Shown here: piece after piece, positions 7,871-15,913 of the stretch
Numbering within the stretch: the stretch's first letter is position 1
Layout of the letters: each line of letters opens with the position of its first letter
Assembly (NCBI RefSeq): GCF_001895025.1
Contig: NZ_BCXI01000031.1
Location: forward strand, 53,047-117,046
Length of the DNA stretch: 64,000 nucleotides
DNA from: Rhodococcus zopfii NBRC 100606 = JCM 9919
GTDB taxonomy: Bacteria; Actinomycetota; Actinomycetes; Mycobacteriales; Mycobacteriaceae
Direction: 5' to 3'
The notes under the pieces: generated by a model
The model's input: the letters and a program-made list of their open reading frames with translations, nothing else
The model's database searches: none
What the model was told of the DNA's origin: nothing
Translations under genes and position numbers: made by a program

Positions 7871-8500
7871 ATGACGGAACCGGCCGACGATCTCGCCCAC
7901 CGAATCGCACAGCGCACGCTGGCGAAACGAGGAGACAACTACGCCAACGAGGTTCGCCTGCTCCTCGACGCCGCGGTCGCGGTGATGAAGAGATCGGGCA
8001 CGGCCTCCCGTGCGCGGGTCGCGGACATCGTTGCCGAATCCGGTCTGTCGAACGACGCCTTCTACCGGCACTTCCGGTCGAAGGATGCGCTCGTCGCCGC
8101 GATCCTCGAGGACGGCACCGCACGCCTGTGCGCCTATGTCGCGCACCAGATGAGCAAGGAGACCACCCCCGAGGGGCAGGTTCGGCGCTGGGTCGAGGGC
8201 GTGATGTCGCAGGGCGTCGACGACGTCGGGGCGGCCACCCGGGCGGTGCTGTGGAACACGGGCAGTCTCGGGGAGAACCGTGAGGCCGGTCCGCCTTCGC
8301 CCAGCGGCCCACTGGCGGGCCTGTTGCGCGCGCCCTTCGCCGAACTGGGCAGCGCGGACCCGGAGTTCGATGCGACCCTCGCCGCGCACGCGACGATCGG
8401 TGTCCTGGTCGATCACCTGTGGCGACGGGTCTCGCCGGCCCGTCGTGACATCGACCGGATCACCGCGTTCTGCCTGCGCGCCGCCGCCTCAGAGGGCTGA
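7871..8500 (+). CDS. TetR/AcrR family regulator, candidate regulator of the GAGAAT sites
   Basis: 209 residues with an N-terminal HTH (RARVADIVAESGLSNDAFYRH, then FRSKDALVAAI). It follows the SDR stop by 12 bases and so belongs to the operon starting at 6606, whose promoter contains two GAGAAT palindromes. Autoregulated TetR genes usually sit behind their own operator, which makes this the best candidate for the factor binding the recurring palindrome in the window. This assignment is inference. It converges on another TetR gene with only 21 bases between them and no visible terminator. Confidence 0.9.
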   Translation: MTEPADDLAHRIAQRTLAKRGDNYANEVRLLLDAAVAVMKRSGTASRARVADIVAESGLSNDAFYRHFRSKDALVAAILEDGTARLCAYVAHQMSKETTPEGQVRRWVEGVMSQGVDDVGAATRAVLWNTGSLGENREAGPPSPSGPLAGLLRAPFAELGSADPEFDATLAAHATIGVLVDHLWRRVSPARRDIDRITAFCLRAAASEG

Positions 8501-8521
8501 TCGCCGCCTCCGGGCGCTGAC

Positions 8522-9196
8522 CTACGGGTGATCCGGGGGAGCGTCCGGCCGCAGGCTGCGCAGGAAGATCTCCACGGCCATCTCCGTGTGCCGTTCCTGG
8601 TCGTCGGCGGTGCGGAGGATCCCGAACGAGGCGAGCCGTGACGGAGCGCCGGTCGCCATTCCGAGGAAGTGTTCGGCAAGGATGTCGGGATCGTCGGCCT
8701 GGATCGCCCCGGTGGCGGCGTGCCGGCGCAGCAGATCGGCGACGAGTTGCCTGCGTGGCCAGAAGCCGGTGCCGTACGTGCGGCGGGCGAGGTCGGGATA
8801 GCGCGACGCGTGCGCGATGGCGATCTGCTCGAGCTTGATCATCGACGGATCGAGCGCGCGGCGCAGCGCCGTCTGTGCGATCGCGGTCAGTGCACCCGGA
8901 AGGTCGTCGAGGTCCGGGGTTTCCGGTTCGGCCACGGGCCAGTCCGGGCGTTGGATCGCCCATTCGAGGACGGACCGGAAGACGTCCTCCTTGGTGGGGA
9001 ACCGGGCGTACAGCGACGGCTTGGTGGTGCCGGCGGCCGCGGCGATCGCGTTCATCGACGTGCCCTCGTAGCCGTTCTCGAGGAACAGGTGCAGTGCGGC
9101 CTCGCGAACGTCGCGATCCAGCTGGGTGGCCTGCTCCCGGGTGGGCCGGCCACCGCGCCGAGGTCCCGGGCGATCCGGGGATTTCTGCGATTCCAT
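8522..9196 (-). CDS. TetR/AcrR family regulator, divergent from the LuxE/LuxC-like operon
   Basis: About 224 residues from the ATG at 9196; an in-frame ATG at 9232 would add 12 residues but would sit within a palindrome in the intergenic region, so I prefer 9196, though its Shine-Dalgarno match is weak. HTH region: TSMNAIAAAAGTTKPSLYARF followed by PTKEDVFRSVLEW. The C-terminal domain (LARRTYGTGFWPRRQLVADLL) is of the AcrR-C type. Its position facing the seven-gene operon starting at 9290 suggests it represses that operon and itself. Confidence 0.9.
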   Translation of the reverse strand: MESQKSPDRPGPRRGGRPTREQATQLDRDVREAALHLFLENGYEGTSMNAIAAAAGTTKPSLYARFPTKEDVFRSVLEWAIQRPDWPVAEPETPDLDDLPGALTAIAQTALRRALDPSMIKLEQIAIAHASRYPDLARRTYGTGFWPRRQLVADLLRRHAATGAIQADDPDILAEHFLGMATGAPSRLASFGILRTADDQERHTEMAVEIFLRSLRPDAPPDHP

Positions 9197-9225
9197 GTCC
9201 TGAAGTGTGCCAGGCGATTCCACCC

Positions 9226-9255
9226 TGGACATCTAATTAGACCGGTGGGTAAAGT
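9226..9255 (+). promoter_or_regulatory. Promoter of the LuxE/LuxC-like operon with a spacer palindrome
   Basis: TGGACA (9226-9231), 18 bp, then TAAAGT (9250-9255). The spacer begins with the perfect palindrome TCTAATTAGA (9232-9241), well placed for repression by the divergent TetR. Both the promoter and its control are predicted from sequence only. Confidence 0.45.
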
Positions 9256-9289
9256 TATGGCTGCGAATCCCACAACGCCGGAGGGCTCA

Positions 9290-10585
9290 ATGTCAGGAAC
9301 GACGAAGCAACGGGACGTCATCGAGACGCTGGACGCACACTTCCAGCAGCGCAGGCAGCAGGTCCCGGTCCTAGCGCAGCGCGCCGAGGCGGAGGGCATC
9401 ACGCAGATCGCCTCCCGTGAGGACATGATCCCGCTGCTCTTCCCCCACACGACGTACAAGAGCTACCCGGAATCCCTCATCGCGAAGGGACAGTGGGCCA
9501 CCATGAATCGGTGGATCGACTCCGTATCGACCCACCGCGTGACCGACGTCGACGTCTCGGACGTCACGGACGTGGACGGGTGGATCGAGGCACTGGAGGC
9601 CGCCGGCCACCTCGTATCCAGCTCGAGTGGAACCAGCGGGAAGGGCTCATTCCTCAACAAATCCGTGCGTGACCGTGAAGCCAACATGCAGAACATGATC
9701 GACGGCCTGAGTGAGATGGGACTGCCACCGGAACGGACGTGGCATGTCATTCCCGTCGGCCCCGACACCGGTCAGAGCGCGCACGTTGCGATGCGCGACA
9801 TGATCATCGACAAGTACCGGCGGCCCGACGGCATCCCACTGTTCGAGGGCACACCGCCGACCGGTCATCATCGCTACATGGCACGACTGCAGGCGATGCG
9901 GCGGGCCATGGCGGACGGTACCGCCGCACCCGACGAAGTGGCCGCGTTCGAGGCCGAGGGACAGGCGCGCGCAGCGGAACAAGAGCGGCGGCTGCATCAC
10001 TGGGCCGACCATATTCTGGCCCGTCCCACCGAGCGGGTCTTCTTCAATTCCCAGTTCGCCCAGCTGTTCCGGCTCGTCGAGATCCTGCGGGAGAAGGGCG
10101 CGCGGGACGGCGACATCACCGGGGCGAACGCGCTGACCGTCGGCGGCGGACTCAAGGGCAGCACCCTGCCCGACGACTACCAGGAACAGATCTTCCGCAT
10201 GCTGAACATCGCATCGGAGCGGTTCTTCCACTACTACTCGATGCAGGAACTCAACCTCCGCATGCCGCGGTGCCTCGGCGGCCGCTACCACGTGCCCGAG
10301 GAGATCTGCCTGTTCGTGCTCGACAAGGAGGGGGAGAAGCTCGCAGAGCCGGAGCGCGGCACCGTCACCGGTCGCGCCGCATTCTTCGACACGACGGTCG
10401 ACGGACGTTGGGGCGGAACGATCTCCGGCGACCGCATCACCGTCGACCTCCGCGACTGCCCGTGCGGTCGCTCCGGCGAGACCATCCTGCCCGACATCGC
10501 CCGGTTCTCCGACCTGGGCAACGACGACAAGATCACGTGCGCCGGAACCATGGACGCGTACGTCCGCGGCTTCATCGAGGAATAG
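9290..10585 (+). CDS. LuxE/PaaK-family adenylate-forming enzyme (acyl-protein synthetase-like)
   Basis: 431 residues. The phosphate-binding loop SSSSGTSGKGSF is of the adenylating (ANL) superfamily; YSMQELNLRMPRC and the C-terminal CPCGRSG are shared with LuxE acyl-protein synthetases and phenylacetate-CoA ligases. It should activate a carboxylic acid as acyl-AMP and pass it to a thiol: CoA, or the Cys of the LuxC-like partner encoded 7 bases downstream. Start ATG 9290 has GGAGGG ahead of it; an in-frame ATG at 9257 lies inside the promoter region. No luciferase gene is nearby, so the pair is probably catabolic or biosynthetic, not bioluminescent. Confidence 0.8.
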   Translation: MSGTTKQRDVIETLDAHFQQRRQQVPVLAQRAEAEGITQIASREDMIPLLFPHTTYKSYPESLIAKGQWATMNRWIDSVSTHRVTDVDVSDVTDVDGWIEALEAAGHLVSSSSGTSGKGSFLNKSVRDREANMQNMIDGLSEMGLPPERTWHVIPVGPDTGQSAHVAMRDMIIDKYRRPDGIPLFEGTPPTGHHRYMARLQAMRRAMADGTAAPDEVAAFEAEGQARAAEQERRLHHWADHILARPTERVFFNSQFAQLFRLVEILREKGARDGDITGANALTVGGGLKGSTLPDDYQEQIFRMLNIASERFFHYYSMQELNLRMPRCLGGRYHVPEEICLFVLDKEGEKLAEPERGTVTGRAAFFDTTVDGRWGGTISGDRITVDLRDCPCGRSGETILPDIARFSDLGNDDKITCAGTMDAYVRGFIEE

Positions 10586-10592
10586 GACTGCC

Positions 10593-12002
10593 ATGACCGC
10601 CACTGCTACCGCGCCGGCCGCATCCAAGATCCGGGTACCCCACTTCGTCCGGGGCAAGCTGCTCTGGGGCGAGGACAGCGAATACCTTTCCCGCGACTTC
10701 GGTGTTCCGTTCGTGACACCGAAACTCGAGTACAACGACCTGTTCACGCCACGCTCCGAACTCGGCCCGGCGTTCGGCGTCCCGGTCTCGGAGATCATCG
10801 ACTTCCTCGTCGAAACCGCGCAGTACCTGACCCTGGACAAGAACGAATACCTGCAGGAATCACTCGAGATGACCGTGCAGGTCAGCGCGCTCCCGCGGCG
10901 GATCATCGAGAACACCTTCGCGCGGCCCGGCCAGTTCCTCACCCGTACCGCCCTCGAATACCGTCTCGAACGTACCTTCGGCGGACTCGACGTCCTCGAC
11001 GGTTGGACCGAGCGCACCGACCCGAACGGCAGTGTCAGCCGGGTGCGGGCGTTCCCGCCGCGTCTGGTCCACATGATGGCGGGCAACTCGCCGAGCGCCG
11101 CGATGACCACCATCGCCGACGCCGCACTGACCAAGGGCGTCAACCTGTTCAAGATGCCGTCCGCCGACCCGTTCACCACCGTCGCCGTGCTGCGCACGAT
11201 GGCCGACATCGCACCCGGCCATCCGGTGCTCCGATCGATGTCCGCGGTGTACTGGCGCGGCGGCGACGAGAAGGTCGAGAACATCCTGTACCGATCGCAG
11301 TACTTCGACAAGCTCGTCGCATGGGGCGGTGGCTCCGCCATCGAGAACGCCGCGAAGTACGCAGGACCCGGATTCCAGCTGATCTCCTTCGATCCCAAGG
11401 TGTCGATGTCCATCGTCGGCCGGGAGGCGTTCGGATCCGACGAGACACTGCGAGCGGTCGCCGAACAGGCGGCCCTCGACGCCACGATCTTCAATCAGGA
11501 CGCATGCCTCGCGGCCCGGCACATCTGCGTCGAGGGCGACATCGAACAGGTCGACCGATTCTGCGCCCTGCTGCACGAGCGGCTCGGTGTCGACCGCGAT
11601 TTCGCGGAAGGCGTCGGGCCCAGACCCGACGCCGAGATCCGCGAGGCCGTCGAGGGAATGCGTTTCCTCGAGCCGGACTACCGAGTGTGGGGCACGTTCG
11701 ACGGCAGCGGCCTCGTGGTCCGCTCCCCGGAGATGGTGGACTTCCACCCGACGAACAAGACCGTCAACGTCATTCCGGTCTCGAACATGCGCGACGCCGC
11801 GTCCTACGCGACGGTCGCGACCCAGACGGTCGGGGTCTATCCGAGCCACCGTAAGCCTGAGGTGCGCGACCTGCTCGCGACCGCGGGAGTCCAGCGGATC
11901 GTCAACCTGGGCAGTGCCCTGACCGGCAGCATGGGCAGCCCTCACGACGGTATGTATCCACTGCACCGCTTCGTGAACTGGGTGGTCGACGACGATGCCT
12001 GA
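10593..12002 (+). CDS. LuxC-like acyl-CoA/acyl-protein reductase
   Basis: 469-residue member of the LuxC branch of the aldehyde dehydrogenase superfamily, which reduces an activated acyl group to an aldehyde with NADPH through an acyl-Cys intermediate. The likely nucleophile is the Cys of FNQDACLAARH, at the position of the LuxC active-site Cys; MMAGNSPSAAMTTI and HPVLRSMSAVYW fit the cofactor-binding half. Directly downstream of the LuxE-like gene and overlapping the next gene by 8 bases, so the set is co-translated. LuxC/LuxE pairs form a fatty acid reductase complex in luminous bacteria; that this pair does so is inference. Confidence 0.8.
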   Translation: MTATATAPAASKIRVPHFVRGKLLWGEDSEYLSRDFGVPFVTPKLEYNDLFTPRSELGPAFGVPVSEIIDFLVETAQYLTLDKNEYLQESLEMTVQVSALPRRIIENTFARPGQFLTRTALEYRLERTFGGLDVLDGWTERTDPNGSVSRVRAFPPRLVHMMAGNSPSAAMTTIADAALTKGVNLFKMPSADPFTTVAVLRTMADIAPGHPVLRSMSAVYWRGGDEKVENILYRSQYFDKLVAWGGGSAIENAAKYAGPGFQLISFDPKVSMSIVGREAFGSDETLRAVAEQAALDATIFNQDACLAARHICVEGDIEQVDRFCALLHERLGVDRDFAEGVGPRPDAEIREAVEGMRFLEPDYRVWGTFDGSGLVVRSPEMVDFHPTNKTVNVIPVSNMRDAASYATVATQTVGVYPSHRKPEVRDLLATAGVQRIVNLGSALTGSMGSPHDGMYPLHRFVNWVVDDDA

Positions 12003-13029
12003 ACACAGTCCCATGCCGCTCCGGGTCCTCGGCCGCTCGGGCCTGCGCGTCAGCGAATTCTGCCTCGGCGCGATGACCTTCGGAACCGACTGGGGTTTCG
12101 GTGCCGACGAGGAGACCTCACGCGCGATCTACCGGCAATACCGGGAAGCCGGCGGAAACTTCGTCGACACCGCGAACAACTACACGAACGGGGCGAGTGA
12201 GGAGATCCTGGGCCGTCTCGTCGCCGGGGAACGCGACTCCGTGGTCCTGAGCACGAAGTACACGCTGTGCACCGACCCGGACGACCCGAATTCCGGTGGC
12301 AACCATCGCAAGAGCATGCGCCGCAGCGTCGAGACGAGCCTGCGCCGACTCGGCACCGACCACCTCGACCTGCTGTGGGTGCACGCGTGGGACCCGTTCA
12401 CCCCCGTCGACGAGACGCTGCGTGCGCTCGACGATCTGGTGCGTGCCGGCAAGATCCTCGCGATCGGCGTGACGAACACGCCGGCGTGGGTGGTCGCGCG
12501 GTCCGCCGCGATCGCCGAACTGCGCGGCTGGACCTCGTTCTGCGCCCTGCAGGTCGAATACTCCCTCGTCACAAGGACACCCGAGCGGGAGCTGCTCCCC
12601 ATGGCACAGGCCCACGATCTCGCGGTGTGTGCGTGGAGCCCGCTCGCGCGGGGATTGCTCGCCCGCGAGCTTCCACCAGAACGGGAGGAACGGCTCACGC
12701 CGGTCGTGCGTCGCGCCCGCGACACGATACGGGAGGTCGCGGCGGAACTGGACACCACACCGGCCCGCGTCGCGATCGCCTGGGTGCGCAGCCGCGGCCT
12801 GCTCCCATCGATCGGGGCACGCACCGGGGAACAGTTGCGGGACAACATCGGAGCGCTTGCCGTCGCCCTCGACGAGAATCATCTCGCCCGGCTCGACGAC
12901 GCCACCCGGATCCGTCTAGGCTACCCACACGACTTCCTGGACGGCCTGTACGAGAGGCGCACTCTGCCCCCACCGGTCGCCCCGCGCGAAAACACGACAT
13001 CCACGGTTCCCGCGCGGCTCCGAACCTGA
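11995..13029 (+). CDS. Aldo/keto reductase
   Basis: NADPH-dependent AKR of 344 residues with a TIM barrel. The catalytic tetrad is visible: Asp in NFVDTANNY with the nearby Tyr, Lys in LSTKYTL and His in LLWVHAWD. VTRTPERELLPMAQ and the C-terminal SIGARTGEQLRDN fit the NADP-binding part. It could reduce the aldehyde made by the LuxC-like enzyme to an alcohol, or a ketone of the substrate. Overlaps the upstream gene by 8 bases. Confidence 0.92.
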   Translation: MPEHSPMPLRVLGRSGLRVSEFCLGAMTFGTDWGFGADEETSRAIYRQYREAGGNFVDTANNYTNGASEEILGRLVAGERDSVVLSTKYTLCTDPDDPNSGGNHRKSMRRSVETSLRRLGTDHLDLLWVHAWDPFTPVDETLRALDDLVRAGKILAIGVTNTPAWVVARSAAIAELRGWTSFCALQVEYSLVTRTPERELLPMAQAHDLAVCAWSPLARGLLARELPPEREERLTPVVRRARDTIREVAAELDTTPARVAIAWVRSRGLLPSIGARTGEQLRDNIGALAVALDENHLARLDDATRIRLGYPHDFLDGLYERRTLPPPVAPRENTTSTVPARLRT

Positions 13030-13052
13030 CGCTACGAAGGGCTGTGAGCTCG

Positions 13053-14489
13053 ATGGACACACTCGACCACTGGATCGCGGGGGCGCCGGCCACCGCGGCG
13101 ACCGGAGATTCCCTGCCGGTCACCGATCCCGCGACCGGGCGCGTCACGCACCGGATCGCGCGTGGAACCGGCGCCGACGTCGACGCGGCCGTCGGCGCCG
13201 CGGAAGCCGCCGCCGGCGGATGGCGCCGCCTCGGTGCACTCGCCCGCGGCAGGCTGTTCACCGATCTCGCCCGGGCGATGCGCGCGGACGCGAAGACGTT
13301 GGCGGCACTCGAGATCGGCGAGACCGGCAAACCCGACCGGGTCGCGCTCGCCGAGGTCGAGAACTCCGCGCAATACTTCGAATTCTACGGCGGCCTCGTC
13401 GGAGGCCCGGCCGGGGAGATCCTCGACGTCGCACCCGACCAGCACGTGTACACCCGGCGCGAACCGTTCGGTGTCGTCGGTGTCGTCACCCCGTGGAACC
13501 TGCCGCTCAACCAGGCGTGCCGGGCGGTCGCGCCCGCGCTCGCCGCCGGAAACACCGTGGTCGTCAAACCGTCCGAGTTCACGTCCTCGTCGTCGGTGCG
13601 GCTCGCGCGGCTCGCGACCGAGACCGGTTTCCCGGACGGGGTGTTCAACGTCGTGCTCGGCACCGGCGACGTCGCCGGTGCGGCCCTCGTCGAACACCCA
13701 TCGGTCGCGAAGGTCGCATTCACCGGGTCGGTGCGTACCGGGCGAGCCATCGGTGCTGTCGCTGCGGACCGGATCATCCCCCTCACCCTCGAACTGGGCG
13801 GCAAGTCCGCGAACATCGTGTTCGCGGACGCGAACCTGGACGCTGCAGTCGCCGGTGCGGTACAGGCGTTCACGTCGAACACGGGGCAGGTGTGCTCGTC
13901 GGGTACCCGGCTGCTCGTGCACCGGTCGGTGTTCGATCGGGTGGTCGAGGCGGTCGCGGAACGGGCCGCGTGCCTTCGGATCGGGGAGGACATGGGCCCT
14001 CTCATCACCGCACCGCAGTTCGAGCGCGTCCAGGAATACTTCAAGATCGCGGAATCGGAAGGTGCACAGGCGGTCACCGGTGGTAGGGTTGCGGCACTCG
14101 CCGCTGAAACCGGAGGTTTCTACGTCGAACCCACTGTCTACACCGGGGTCGGCAACGACGCGCGTATCGCCCGCGAGGAGATATTCGGTCCGGTCCTCGT
14201 CGTGATCCCGTTCGACACCGACGACGAGGCGGTCGCGATCGCGAACGACTCGGACTACGGACTCGTCGCGGGACTGTGGACCCGCGATGTGAGCCGCGCC
14301 GTCACGGTGAGCGAACGACTGTGCGCCGGTCAGGTGTTCGTGAACACGTGGTCCACCGGGTCGGTGCAGACCCCGTTCGGAGGGTGGAAACACAGCGGCT
14401 ACGGACGCGAGAAGGGCGTCGAGGCGCTCCACCACTACAGCCAGACCAAATGCGTGACGATCAAGCTCGACGCTGCGCCGTCGGCGTGA
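13053..14489 (+). CDS. Aldehyde dehydrogenase (NAD(P)+)
   Basis: 478-residue ALDH. Catalytic Glu in TLELGGKSAN and Cys in NTGQVCSSGTR; cofactor site VVTPWNLPLNQA and FTGSVRTG; C-terminal PFGGWKHSGYGREKG. Start choice between ATG 13053 and the in-frame GTG 13044 is uncertain because GAAGG at 13036-13040 is badly spaced for both. Together with the AKR and the LuxC-like gene it places three aldehyde-handling enzymes in one operon, consistent with an aldehyde as central intermediate. Confidence 0.93.
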   Translation: MDTLDHWIAGAPATAATGDSLPVTDPATGRVTHRIARGTGADVDAAVGAAEAAAGGWRRLGALARGRLFTDLARAMRADAKTLAALEIGETGKPDRVALAEVENSAQYFEFYGGLVGGPAGEILDVAPDQHVYTRREPFGVVGVVTPWNLPLNQACRAVAPALAAGNTVVVKPSEFTSSSSVRLARLATETGFPDGVFNVVLGTGDVAGAALVEHPSVAKVAFTGSVRTGRAIGAVAADRIIPLTLELGGKSANIVFADANLDAAVAGAVQAFTSNTGQVCSSGTRLLVHRSVFDRVVEAVAERAACLRIGEDMGPLITAPQFERVQEYFKIAESEGAQAVTGGRVAALAAETGGFYVEPTVYTGVGNDARIAREEIFGPVLVVIPFDTDDEAVAIANDSDYGLVAGLWTRDVSRAVTVSERLCAGQVFVNTWSTGSVQTPFGGWKHSGYGREKGVEALHHYSQTKCVTIKLDAAPSA

Positions 14490-14503
14490 AGGGAACATCC
14501 GCA

Positions 14504-14944
14504 ATGTCAGACGAACTCACGGCACACACCGTCGAAGACGCGCGCACGGCGCTCTTCGATGCAGGTCTGGCCGTCCGGCGGGAAGTGCTCGGCGACGCGT
14601 ACGTCGACGCGGCGCTCGCACGCGGCATCGGCACCGACGGGGAAGCACTGCAGCACTACGTCACCGAATCGGTGTGGGGATCGGTGTGGACGCGGCCCGG
14701 TCTCGACCGCCGCAGCCGATCGCTGCTCAACCTCGGCATCCTCATCGCGATGGGTCACCACCAGGAACTCGCGGTGCATGTGCGGGCCGGCCTCGGAAAC
14801 GGGCTGAGCCGGGAGGAGATCACCGAGGCCGTCGTCCACGCGACCGCGTACGTCGGATGCCCCGCCGGGGTCGCGGCGATGCGCGTCGTGCAGGACACGC
14901 TGGTCGCCGAACTCGGTCCCCTCGGTGGGGAGGACGACGCATGA
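14504..14944 (+). CDS. Carboxymuconolactone decarboxylase (CMD/AhpD-like) family protein
   Basis: 146-residue single-domain alpha-helical protein. The family core is clear (SRSLLNLGILIAMGHHQELAV and EEITEAVVHATAYVGCPAG). There is no CxxC, so an AhpD-type peroxidase role is unlikely; a decarboxylase or lactone-acting role is possible. The stop overlaps the next start as ATGA. Function within the operon is not defined. Confidence 0.88.
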   Translation: MSDELTAHTVEDARTALFDAGLAVRREVLGDAYVDAALARGIGTDGEALQHYVTESVWGSVWTRPGLDRRSRSLLNLGILIAMGHHQELAVHVRAGLGNGLSREEITEAVVHATAYVGCPAGVAAMRVVQDTLVAELGPLGGEDDA

Positions 14945-15906
14945 GCATCGCGCCCGTCACGTTACCCGGCGTTGCGGACGCTCGGGTCGGATCCGTCGGG
15001 CTCGGTGCGATGGGATCACCGATCGCACACAACTTCTCGAACGCGATCCCGGGACTGCGAGTGTTCGATGCGAACGCGGCGGCGGTGGACCGGTTCGTCG
15101 CCGAGAACCCGTCGGCGGTACGCGCGAACGGGCTCGCGGATCTCGCCGGGTGCGATGTCGTCGTACTGAGCCTGCCGACGAGCGACATCGTCGATGCCGT
15201 CGTACTCGGCGACGAGGGGCTGCTCGCGCTCCTGCGGCCGGGATCGGTCGTCGTGGACATGGGCTCGAGTGTTCCGGCCCGCACCCAGCGGCTCGCCGAA
15301 CTCGCCGCGCAGCGGGGCGTCGCGTTGGTCGACGCCCCCGTCAGCGGCGGCGTCGCACGGGCCCGCGAGGCCGACCTCGCCGTGATGGTCGGCGGCGACG
15401 CACACGCCGTTGAACGGGTCCGCCCGCTGCTGGAAGCCACCGCGCGTGAGGTCATCGTCGTCGGCCCGGCCGGTTCCGGGCACGCCGCCAAGGCCCTCAA
15501 CAACCTTCTCGCTGCGTCCGGTCTCGTCGCCGCTGCCGAAGCCATGCTGGTGGGCGCCGAGTTCGGGATCGATCAGGCGACGCTGCTTGCGGTGATCAAC
15601 GCCGGCAGCGGACGGAACAACACGACCGAGACCAAATACGAAAAGTTCGTGCTGTCGCGATCGTTCGCATCAGGTTTCACCGCGCAGCTCATGCGCAAGG
15701 ATGTGGGAATCGCACTGGATCTCGCACGCGAGCAAGGTATGACGATCGGACTCGGTGAGGAACTCGGCCGGATCTGGAACGAGGCGACCGAAGCCCTCGA
15801 TCCCGGGGCCGACCAGACCGAGGTGGTCCGCTATCTGGAAGGAGCCCTCGGGGCTGTGCGTCCTGTGGGGGAGGACACGCCGGGGCCGAAGTCCCCGAGA
15901 GAGTGA
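14941..15906 (+). CDS. Beta-hydroxyacid dehydrogenase (3-hydroxyisobutyrate dehydrogenase family)
   Basis: 321 residues. N-terminal Rossmann motif VGSVGLGAMGSPIA, substrate-binding DAPVSGG and catalytic Lys in GSGHAAKALNNLL. Oxidises a beta-hydroxyacid to a semialdehyde or catalyses the reverse. It is one of three paralogues in the window (the others at 17555 and 18364 on the opposite strand). Its N-terminus is about 10 residues longer than usual. Coupled to the CMD-like gene by ATGA. Confidence 0.92.
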   Translation: MSIAPVTLPGVADARVGSVGLGAMGSPIAHNFSNAIPGLRVFDANAAAVDRFVAENPSAVRANGLADLAGCDVVVLSLPTSDIVDAVVLGDEGLLALLRPGSVVVDMGSSVPARTQRLAELAAQRGVALVDAPVSGGVARAREADLAVMVGGDAHAVERVRPLLEATAREVIVVGPAGSGHAAKALNNLLAASGLVAAAEAMLVGAEFGIDQATLLAVINAGSGRNNTTETKYEKFVLSRSFASGFTAQLMRKDVGIALDLAREQGMTIGLGEELGRIWNEATEALDPGADQTEVVRYLEGALGAVRPVGEDTPGPKSPRE

Positions 15907-15913
15907 GGATTCC

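Noticed and set aside
8669..9289. An N-terminal extension of the LuxE-like protein by 207 residues
   Set aside because: It overlaps the opposite TetR gene and the promoter. A good ribosome-binding site precedes ATG 9290.
9290..12002. A bioluminescence (lux) operon
   Set aside because: Only LuxE- and LuxC-like proteins occur; there is no luciferase alpha or beta subunit or flavin reductase, and the neighbours are catabolic enzymes.
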